Assembly (NCBI GenBank): GCA_026770585.1
Contig: MU646837.1
Coordinates: forward strand, 109,170-120,914
Length of the DNA: 11,745 nt
Reading direction: 5' to 3'
Source of the DNA: Baffinella frigidus
Lineage: Eukaryota > Cryptophyceae > Cryptomonadales > Baffinellaceae
Of the stretch, positions 6,215-11,745 are shown in pieces. The notes under the pieces are model-generated. The model searched no databases and was not told the DNA's origin. It saw nothing but the letters and a program-made list of their open reading frames with translations. Within the stretch, counting starts at the first letter, position 1. Every line of letters begins with the position of its first letter. The position numbers and the translations under genes are program-made.

Positions 6215-6330
6215 CCCTTGGAGCCATCATCACGTCCTCAACCGTTTCCCACAAGAAGTCCCGGAACTCCCCCACACTCCCGGCTCTGTCGGAGTGTTGT
6301 ATCCCTTCGCCGCGTCCCACCGTAATCCAT
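6215..6330 (-). other. possible antisense exon fragment upstream of tektin
   Basis: On the minus strand one frame reads SVGEFRDFLWETVEDVMMAP, with good codon choice, before running into the AT-rich dispersed repeat. It has a protein-like look but no partner exon. It could be the end of a divergent gene, a fragment, or chance in the tektin promoter region. Confidence 0.3.
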
Positions 6331-6339
6331 CACTCCGCG

Positions 6340-6414
6340 ATGGAGTATACCCAGGGATCGCCCGAGCGGCTCGGCACGGCCAATGGCGGAAGCCAGCCCA
6401 CCATGCCTCACCAG
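6340..6414 (+). CDS. tektin exon 1 (codons 1-25)
   Basis: Begins MEYTQGSPERLG and ends TMPHQ before GTCTGT, phase 0. Short, variable N-termini before the first conserved Trp are usual for tektins. The frame stays open upstream to 6097, but that part is repeat and foldback sequence, so the ATG at 6340 is preferred. Confidence 0.7.
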
Positions 6415-9083
6415 GTCTGTCCTCTTCTCCCGAGGCCGCTACTTTCGCAGCATTAGGTTCGCGGGGGGTCACAGGCAGCAGGATACCGGCAGCTGCTGAC
6501 CGGAATGCGCTGGGTGGGCACGTTGGTGTACTGCTGATGTGAAGCGCATGCGGCGGTGCTTGGGGCGGGCGGCGGGGCGCTGACGTGCGTGTGTCGCTTC
6601 CTCTGCGCAGTGGGAGAGACAGACACGGACCCTGGTCGACTCTGCCCGCAAGGCGCAGACTCTCTCCACCCAACAGCGGGTACGTCATCCAGCCATCACT
6701 TGCGAGCGGATCTCCCCCTCCCCGCGTTGCTGCCACGGCCCTCGTTCCCTGCAGCGCACAACCATTACATGGTACGGAACCTCCTCCCCAAGACGGGGAT
6801 CTGGGTCCCTTGGCCGTCGGCTGACCCGCCCGCTGTGCAGATCATGGCGTTTGGGACGCAGCGGACCACGGCAGAGATCGCCAGCTCGGACAACAGGTGG
6901 CGCTCCCCCCCGGAAGTCGCCCGCGGCCGTTGTTGTCTCTCGCCTGGCCGTTAATTTCTGCGGCACGTTGTGGGGTGCGGAGGGAACCGTGGGGCCTCTG
7001 GGTGCGCCGGGGGCGCCCACGTGGACGCTGCGGCGTCACGTTGACCCAAGGGGGAAGCACACTGTAGGCGGAAGCGCAGGCAGGCGGAAGCGTAGCGGCG
7101 AGGGCCCCCCCAACAGGGCGTATTTTGGGAGGGCCGTATTTTGGGAGGGTGGTGGCTCAGGCTTACGCGTGGTGGGGGTGGCAGGCTGTCCTCGAACGCG
7201 CTGTCGCGGAACATCAGCGAGGCAGAGTCGCTCAAGTCGCGCGCTGAGGCCCAACTTGAGTTCATCCTCCAGGAGACCGGTGCTCCCCGTGCCCCTTCGC
7301 GAGAGACCTTGCAACACTCCTTCCCGAAAAAAGAGACGTTGCAGCACCTGCTTCTCATCCAACACACACGAGAGCCGTCGCGATGGTGCGCGTCGAGCCA
7401 GCCAACATAGCGCATGAGTGCCCGCCCAGTGCAGGAGTGCAGTGCACCCTGTCTTGCTAGCAAGGGTGAGACGGTCACAGTGGGTTTGGCTGCAGTCACG
7501 TTTGGCGACTGTGTGGGTGGTAGCTGCCCTCGTGAGCGGTGAACGGTGAGCGGTGAGTGGGTTGCGGAAGGGCCTGGAGGTGAGCAGCGTCTGTGGGGGT
7601 GGCGGCGACGCTCACGCCGGCAGGGCATGGCTGATTGGATAGCTGGCGCGTGCGAGACGCTGACAGTCCCGCTGGAGGGCGCGTTGGTGACACTGACAGC
7701 CAGTCCTGCTCTGGCCGTGGTTGGTTGCTCCGTGCGCATCGCTGACAGATCTTCACGGTGGTTGGCGTGTTGCTAGCAAGGGCGAGACGGTGAAGGCAGT
7801 GGCAGCAGGGTGCAGGCACGTTTGGTGGCGGTGGCGTGCGCATCGCTGCCAGATCTTCTCGGTGGTTTTCTGACTGGGCGGGTGTCACGCAGCGATGCTG
7901 GAGGACGAGGCCGCACACGCCGAGGCCACGCACGAGAAGATGAAGGACCCGCTCACGGTCGCTGAGGAGAACCTTGGCGTGCGGAGGCGCCGCCCGGCCC
8001 GCGAGCTCACGCGCGACGCCGTCGAGCGCGCGCTCAACGAGCAGGTGCGCCCCCTCCCCTCCCGCCGCCCCTCCCGCCCCCCCTGGTTCCCCTGCCTGCC
8101 TGCCGCGCCCTGCCGTCCCCCTGGCTGCCGGCTGCGTTCGCCCGCCCCCGCCCCCCTTCCCTCGGCCCGCCCGAAACGAGCAGGTGCGCCCCCCCCCCTC
8201 CCCTCCCGCCGCCCCCTTCCCCCTGGCGTGCCGGCCCGCCCTCAACGAGGCGATGCACGCTCCCCTCTGCCCTCGGATGCAAGCTCTCACCTCCCCTGCC
8301 CTCAACGTGTATGGTTGGTTGCTGGGAAGCAGGTGGCGGGCCCCCTCAACCCTCAAACCCTAAACCTCAAACCCTTAACCCCAAACCCGAACCGCTAGGT
8401 GGCGGGGGCAAAGCACGCGATCCGGATGCTGGGCGGGGTGCTTGACGCGTGCGAGAAGGAGCTCTCGCGCCTCAAGGTCATCCCCACACCATAAACCATA
8501 AACCACAAACCGTAAACAGTAAACCATAAACTATACACCATAACCCTAAAACCTGAACCCTGAACCCTGAACCCTGAACACTAAACCCTAAACCCTAAAC
8601 CCTAAACCCTAAATCCTAAACCCTAAACCCTAAACCCTAAACCCTAAACCCTAACCCATAAACCCTGAAACCCAAACCCTGACCCTAAACCCCTAACCCC
8701 TCACCCTTCAAAAGGTGTGCCGGGAGAAGCTGGAGGAAGACATTGACCACAAGCGCATAGCCCTCGAGGTCGACCCTACACCCTAAACCCTAAACACTTA
8801 ACACTAAACACTAAACACTAAACCCCAAACACTAAACACTAAACCTTGAACCCTCAACCCTACACCCTAAACCCTCAAACACTAAACCCTAAACCCTAAA
8901 CACTAAACCCTAAACCCTAACCCTAAACCCCAAACCCTAACCCTAAACCCCAAACCCTGAACCCTAAACCCTAAACCCCAAACCCTGAACCCTAAACCCC
9001 AAACCCTGAACCCTAAACCCTAAACCCTACACCATACACCAGGTCGACCATGAGGCGCTGCAGATGGAGTCGGGGTGGGCGGG

Positions 9084-9135
<52 letters not shown>

Positions 9136-9788
9136 ACCATACACCCTGAACCATACACCATACACCGTGCACCATAAATCATGCACCATAAACCATGAAC
9201 CATACACCCTAAACTAACCCTGAACCATAAACTATAAACTATAAACCACAATCCATAAACCATAAACCATACATCATACACCATAAACCATAAACCATAC
9301 ACCATACACCATACACCATAAGTCATAAACCGTAAACCATAAACCACACATCATACACCACAAACCACAATCCATAAACCATAAACCCCTAAACCATACG
9401 TACACCATACACCATACACCATACACCATACACCATACACCATACACCATACACCATACACCATACACCATACACCATACACCATACACCATAAACCACA
9501 CACCACAATCCACAAACCATAAACCACAAACCTAAACCATACACCATCAACCAGGCGGGGGGAAGGATAAGCGCGCTGGCGGCCCCGTGGCGCTGCCTCA
9601 CATGTGGCGGCAGGTCTGCACCCCCCCCCCTCCCTCTCCCTCTCCCTCTCCCTCTCCCTCTCCCTCTCCCTCTCCCTCGCTCTCTCCCTGTCCCTCCTTG
9701 TCCTTCTCTCTCCCTCTCTCTCCCTCTCTCTCCCACTCTCTCCCTCTCTCTTCCTCACGCTCTCTTTGTCTCTGTGTCTCTCTCTCTG

Positions 9789-9820
<32 letters not shown>

Positions 9821-11642
9821 CTTCTCTCTCTCTCTCTCTCTCTGTCCCTGTCTCTCTGTCTCTGAATTGCGCACACGTGGCGGCAGCGCACGGAGAACCT
9901 GTGCGAGGAGTGCGACCGGACGCGCGCCACGTGCGAGCGGCTCAGGGCCAAGAGCCGGGCGATACAGGAGGAGGCGATCGTGGTAGAGCGCGAGACACGC
10001 GAGGTAACCTCCCAACACCCAATATTTTTAAAGAACGTATCAACAATAATATCACATGTGATAGAAAGTGTCCTGTTTTTGAAGGAGGAGGCGATTGTGG
10101 TGGAGCGCGAGACACGCGAGGTAACCTCCCAATAACCTCCCAACGCCCAATAACCTCCCAACACCCAATAACCCCCCAACAACCAATAACCCCCCAACAC
10201 CCAATGACCTCCCAACACCCAATAACCTCCCCACACCCAATCCACGCCAGGCTCTTGGATAGGGTATTCCAAGCGCGTTCTTGGAGCCATTAGCGCGTTC
10301 TTGGAGCCGTTTGTGCGGTCGTTTATCCACTTTTGGCCCAAAACGCCTAAAGATTGACTTTTAAATACCCCCCGCCAAGAGCCCTCCGTGGAACCTCCCA
10401 ACACCGAACAACCTCCAACAGGCGACGCTGCGCGCGCTCGCGCGCAAGCTCGACGAGACCTCGCGGTTGAAGCTCGAGCTCGACGCGTCCATCGCCAACG
10501 TCTCGTCCGAGGTGGCCAGCATGGAGGACGCGCGGGCGTCCGTCGAGACCTCATCCAACGACAAGCACGGTGCCCCCCCCTCTCCCTCCTTGCGAGTCAC
10601 GAGAAGCACGGTGCCGTCCGCCCCCCCTCCCTCAGACCTCCAGTAACGATACGCACGGTGCCAACCGCCGCCCCCTCTTTTCCCTGATGGACGACACGCA
10701 CGGTGCCATCCAACCTGCCAACCTGCCAACCTGCCAACTGGGACTGGGGCGAGGAGTGAGCGTGGTTGGTGGCGCGTGGCGCGTGGCTGACTTGCTGGGA
10801 CTGGGGTGGGGCCGCTGGCGGACTGAGCTCTGACGGGGAGGGTGTGGCGGTTGCAGGGCCCCTGGCGCTCGCGAAGTCGCGGCTCAACGTCCGGACCTCG
10901 AAGCCGGGCGCCGAGGTTGTGCGTGATGCTGCCGAACGCTCCCTCGAGAAGGAGGTCCCCTCTACCCCTCCTACCGACCCGCCCCGTCCGTATCTACCGC
11001 GCCTACCTACCTACTGCCCCTGTTTACCGCCCCTACCACACCTACCGCCCCTTCCTTCCTTTCTCCCTTCGTTCCTACGTACCTACCTACGTACCTGCCT
11101 GCCTGCCCGCCTACCTACCTACCTACCTGCTTACCTGCCTACCTACCTACCTACCTGCCTACCTACCTAGCGAACTATTAACCTACCTAGCGAACTATTA
11201 ACCTACCTAGCGAACTATTAAGTTGGTTATCCCAGGCTCTGAAGCGTAGGAGCCAGCGCCAAGATGGAAACATAAGACCTAAAACCTCGGGAGGGAGTGA
11301 GGAAGTGAGGGGGGGGGTCTGAAACCCTAAAACCTGAAACCTGAAACTTAACACTTTAAACCCTCGAACCTAAACCCCAAACCCCAAACCCCAAACCCCA
11401 AACCCCAAACCCCAAACCCCAAACCCCAAACCCCAAACCCCAAACCGAGATGACTCACGTCTTTCTGCCGTGGTGCAACACGGCAGGCTGGAGACCTGAA
11501 ACACTCGATCAGGAATGCTCGAGTTCGAGGGAAACCCTAAACCCTCAACCCTGAACTCTAGGTGGGCGACCTGGAGCACTCGATCAGGAAGTTGCAGCTC
11601 GAGATGCAGCGCCAGACCGCGGATATCTCCCGCCTCGATCAG
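6340..11642 (+). CDS. tektin (divergent), 13 exons visible, C-terminus beyond the window
   Basis: Tektins are coiled-coil filament proteins built into the doublet microtubules of cilia and flagella. Exons: 6340-6414, 6611-6679, 6841-6896, 7185-7279, 7893-8044, 8399-8476, 8715-8768, 9043-9082, 9555-9613, 9887-10003, 10422-10569, 10857-10954, 11562-11642. All junctions are GT-AG and phase-compatible, giving 374 codons without a stop. Diagnostic features in order are the N-terminal Trp (W26), PL-VAEE-L (118-126), L-EDID-K-IALEVD (182-195), W224 with an LR 22 residues later (248-249), GPLALAKSRL (315-324), and KPGAEVVRD (330-338) where most tektins have RPNVELCRD. The spacings W26-P118, P118-LEVD and W224-P316 match the tektin pattern as I recall it. 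The two halves repeat at an offset of 198 residues. The start ATG at 6340 has G at -3 and +4. About 50 C-terminal residues should lie to the right. The paralogue cannot be assigned. Confidence 0.85.
6415..6610 (+). other. tektin intron 1
   Basis: 196 nt, GTCTGT to GCGCAG, GC-rich, without telomere-like repeats. Its first 38 nt or so are copied at 2048-2118. One frame reads GYRQLLTGMRW, but it is not needed in the model. Confidence 0.7.
6611..6679 (+). CDS. tektin exon 2 (codons 26-48)
   Basis: After CTCTGCGCAG it starts with the conserved W26 (WERQTRTLVDSARKAQ) and ends QQR before GTACGT. Phase 0 at both ends. Confidence 0.8.
6680..6840 (+). other. tektin intron 2
   Basis: 161 nt, GTACGT to GTGCAG. 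An internal AG...GT pair (6754 and 6772) could define a 17-nt mini-exon, but its length breaks the frame. Confidence 0.7.
6841..6896 (+). CDS. tektin exon 3 (codons 49-67)
   Basis: IMAFGTQRTTAEIASSDN plus two bases of Arg67; acceptor CTGTGCAG, donor GTGGCG. With the next exon it restores R67-L68 and keeps the W26-P118 spacing. Confidence 0.78.
6897..7184 (+). other. tektin intron 3
   Basis: 288 nt. It includes a short tandem duplication GTATTTTGGGAGGG at 7119 and 7136. No telomere-like repeats. Confidence 0.75.
7185..7279 (+). CDS. tektin exon 4 (codons 67-99)
   Basis: LSSNALSRNISEAESLKSRA, then EAQLEFILQET, a helical rod segment. It starts in phase 2 after GTGGCAG and ends in phase 1 before GTGCTC. 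Confidence 0.82.
7280..7892 (+). other. tektin intron 4 with internal duplications
   Basis: 613 nt, GT at 7280, TCACGCAG at the 3' end. GTGCGCATCGCTG(A/C)CAGATC with the next 12 bases occurs at 7732-7763 and 7836-7867 with two differences. TGCTAGCAAGGG(T/C)GAGACGGT occurs near 7455 and 7771. GAGAC(C/G)TTGCA(A/G)CAC occurs twice near 7303 and 7331. It looks built from degenerate tandem copies. Confidence 0.7.
7893..8044 (+). CDS. tektin exon 5 (codons 99-149)
   Basis: It carries the first-half signature DPLTVAEENLGVRRRRPARE, then LTRDAVERALNEQ. Acceptor TCACGCAG, donor GTGCGC. Its 3' boundary matches that of exon 12 exactly in the internal repeat. Confidence 0.88.
8045..8398 (+). other. tektin intron 5: exon-edge copies plus a telomere-like 3' end
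   Basis: 354 nt. AACGAGCAGGTGCGCC, the exon 5 donor (8036-8051), recurs exactly at 8175-8190. Degraded CTCAACG copies follow at 8241 and 8301. The last 55 nt or so are CCCTCAA/CCCTAAA-type heptamers ending CCGCTAG. AGGTG occurs at both intron boundaries. Confidence 0.8.
8399..8476 (+). CDS. tektin exon 6 (codons 150-175)
   Basis: VAGAKHAIRMLGGVLDACEK, then ELSRLK; acceptor CGCTAG and donor GTCATC, phase 0 at both ends. It is the counterpart of exon 13 (shared V, H, IR, L and SRL positions). Confidence 0.85.
8477..8714 (+). repeat. tektin intron 6: telomere-like heptamers
   Basis: 238 nt of CCATAAA, CCCTGAA and mainly CCCTAAA units, ending TTCAAAAG. The units are in the sense strand of the transcript. 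CCCTAACC words supply branch-point-like CTAAC. AAGGT occurs at both boundaries. Confidence 0.9.
8715..8768 (+). CDS. tektin exon 7 (codons 176-193)
   Basis: VCREKLEEDIDHKRIALE: the conserved tektin segment L-x2-D-x3-K-x3-L just before the short linker between the halves. It is bounded on both sides by telomere-like introns. Confidence 0.87.
8769..9042 (+). repeat. tektin intron 7: telomere-like heptamers, flanked by a 9-bp direct repeat
   Basis: 274 nt of CCCTAAA, CACTAAA, CCCCAAA and CCCTGAA units, ending CCATACACCAG. AGGTCGACC occurs perfectly across both boundaries (8767-8775 and 9041-9049), with the splice at AG/GT in each. Confidence 0.92.
9043..9082 (+). CDS. tektin exon 8 (codons 194-207)
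   Basis: VDHEALQMESGWA plus one base of Gly207. Only 40 nt. An internal GT at 9075 gives the wrong phase for exon 9; the donor at 9083 (GTCAAC) keeps the frame. Confidence 0.75.
9083..9554 (+). repeat. tektin intron 8: blocks of heptamer variants
   Basis: 472 nt. Seven perfect CCCTCAA units (9088-9136) abut the donor. Mixed CCATAAA/CCATACA/CCACAAA units follow, then twelve perfect CCATACA units (9405-9488), then mixed units ending CATCAACCAG. Almost everything keeps a 7-bp period. Long antisense open frames here are repeat artefacts. Confidence 0.92.
9555..9613 (+). CDS. tektin exon 9 (codons 207-226)
   Basis: GGKDKRAGGPVALPHMWRQ, a Gly-rich linker ending in the second conserved Trp (W224). 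Acceptor CAACCAG, donor GTCTGC. The stretch before W224 is three residues shorter than I recall for animal tektin-2, in a variable loop. Confidence 0.8.
9614..9886 (+). repeat. tektin intron 9: CCCTCT and CT microsatellites
   Basis: 273 nt, mostly (CCCTCT)n, then (CT)n with TGTC interruptions. The last 16 nt (9871-9886) repeat the last 16 nt of exon 9 (9598-9613) at 14 of 16 positions. Confidence 0.9.
9887..10003 (+). CDS. tektin exon 10 (codons 227-265)
   Basis: RTENLCEECDRTRATCERLR, then AKSRAIQEEAIVVERETRE; 117 nt, phase 0 at both ends. Cys232, Cys235 and Cys242 form a cluster unusual for a rod segment. The last 38 nt plus the donor are duplicated 117 bp downstream. Confidence 0.87.
10004..10421 (+). 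other. tektin intron 10: duplicated exon end and 18-bp minisatellite
   Basis: 418 nt. It contains a second copy of the exon 10 3' end with donor (10083-10132). Six 18-bp units of the type TAACCTCCCAACACCCAA (10133-10240) follow. The same unit is at the true donor (10005-10022) and, degraded, before the acceptor (10391-10421). Near 10275 a 22-bp unit with GCGCGTTCTTGGAGCC occurs twice. Confidence 0.85.
10085..10120 (+). pseudogene. duplicated 36-nt end of exon 10 (possible cassette exon)
   Basis: Preceded by TTTTGAAG and followed by GTAACC, it would encode EEAIVVERETRE in frame. It differs from the original only at two synonymous third positions (ATC to ATT, GTA to GTG). Skipping it gives normal tektin spacing; including it adds 12 residues, which is not a whole number of heptads. 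Confidence 0.7.
10422..10569 (+). CDS. tektin exon 11 (codons 266-315)
   Basis: ATLRALARKLDETSRLKLEL, DASIANVSSEVASMEDARAS, VETSSNDKH plus one base of Gly315. The intervals from L248 and to P316 match tektin spacing. It ends at the first of four similar donor sequences; only this one keeps frame with exon 12. Confidence 0.85.
10570..10856 (+). other. tektin intron 11 with repeated donor sequence
   Basis: 287 nt. The donor word GCACGGTGCC occurs at exon 11's end and again within 10604-10615, 10651-10662 and 10696-10707, at spacings of 41, 47 and 45 bp with C-rich DNA between. CCAACCTG repeats follow near 10710. Confidence 0.82.
10857..10954 (+). CDS. tektin exon 12 (codons 315-347), diverged signature
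   Basis: GPLALAKSRLNVRTSKPGAE, then VVRDAAERSLEKE. This is the best-known tektin region, but the nonapeptide is KPGAEVVRD; only P, E, R and D (plus K for R) agree with RPNVELCRD. Acceptor GTTGCAG, donor GTCCCC. Confidence 0.9.
10955..11561 (+). repeat. tektin intron 12: ACCT, 20-bp and CCCCAAA arrays
   Basis: 607 nt. It contains (ACCT)n with TGCC variants (about 10998-11170), then three 20-bp units CCTAGCGAACTATTAACCTA (from about 11166; the third is cut short). Next are CCCTAAA-like words (11321-11374) and ten perfect CCCCAAA units (11375-11444). A hairpin CTGCCGTG/CACGGCAG (11465-11486) and a degenerate copy of exon 13's start (11485-11530) follow. AGGT occurs at both boundaries. Confidence 0.88.
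11562..11642 (+). CDS. tektin exon 13 (codons 348-374)
   Basis: VGDLEHSIRKLQLEMQRQTA, then DISRLDQ; acceptor AACTCTAG, donor GTCCCC, phase 0. The gene continues to the right. By analogy with exon 7, the next exon should encode about 18 codons with L-x2-D-x3-K. Confidence 0.85.
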
Positions 11643-11745
11643 GTCCCCCCCTCACACACTCCCTCTCTCTCTCTCTCTCACACACTCTCTCTCACACACA
11701 CACACTCTCTCTCTCTCTCCCTCCCTCCGTCCCTCTCTCTCACCC
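11643..11745 (+). repeat. start of tektin intron 13: CT and CA microsatellites
   Basis: GTCCCC donor, then (CT)n and (CA)n to the right edge. The next exon is outside the window. Confidence 0.8.

Noticed and set aside
6755-6771. 17-nt mini-exon inside tektin intron 2
   Set aside because: It has AG before and GT after, but 17 nt breaks the frame between exons 2 and 3, and spacing is already normal without it.
6230-7739. Long minus-strand frames antisense to tektin exons 1-4
   Set aside because: High GC content leaves many frames open; the plus strand carries the splice-consistent tektin exons.
8034-8356. Ala/Arg/Gly-rich minus-strand frames over intron 5
   Set aside because: They are the complement of GC-rich, C-tract intron sequence with no protein features.
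9043-9074. Exon 8 ending at the GT at 9075
   Set aside because: It would leave phase 2, which does not fit exon 9; the GT at 9083 keeps the frame.
9126-9758. Long minus-strand open frames rich in VYGVWCM repeats
   Set aside because: They are translations of 7-bp (CCATACA/CCATAAA) arrays inside a tektin intron; 21 nt of repeat gives a 7-residue period with no stop.
9587-10293. Ser/Leu/Pro-rich plus-strand and Arg/Glu-rich minus-strand frames over the CT microsatellite
   Set aside because: Low-complexity artefacts of (CCCTCT)n and (CT)n in intron 9.

Overview
This is nuclear DNA of a eukaryote, most likely a flagellated protist or alga. Coding pieces are short, GC-rich at third codon positions and separated by GT-AG introns. 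One gene is a tektin, a protein of ciliary and flagellar doublet microtubules. The window is full of degenerate CCCTAAA/TTTAGGG heptamers, the telomere repeat type of plants and several algal groups. No operons, bacterial genes, tRNAs or rRNAs were seen. I cannot name the species.

Region 1 (1-1120): a 31-bp tandem repeat and a perfect hairpin, then a minus-strand split gene for a helical, probably coiled-coil protein that I do not recognise. Its supported exons are 1115-1037, 993-910, 841-734 and 342-166, with the stop at 168-166. The join at the G9 tract near 1031 is unresolved.

Region 2 (about 1120-6340): repeat-rich DNA between genes. It holds at least eight copies, in both orientations, of a roughly 225-bp dispersed repeat with a conserved small hairpin. 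It also holds a degenerate TTTAGGG tract, two foldback (MITE-like) elements, a CT-rich tract, a displaced copy of the tektin exon 1/intron 1 junction, and an ORF remnant with a zinc-knuckle-like motif.

Region 3 (6340 to the right edge): a plus-strand tektin gene. I reconstruct 13 exons and 374 codons with all phases compatible; the C-terminus lies beyond the window. The protein has two halves that align without gaps at an offset of 198 residues (W26/W224, P118/P316, R139-D140/R337-D338). Four introns of the first half have counterparts in the second half 9, 1, 0 and 3 nt away.

The tektin introns are the most unusual part. Several consist largely of telomere-like heptamers, always with the C-rich strand in the sense RNA, sorted into blocks of variants that keep the 7-bp period. 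Others contain duplicated copies of the neighbouring exon edge or splice site. Four introns have AGGT at both boundaries, one as a perfect 9-bp direct repeat. Together these look like footprints of introns created and enlarged by local tandem duplication and by telomere-type repeat sequence.

All family comparisons rest on recalled conserved motifs and spacing. No alignment or database search was run.
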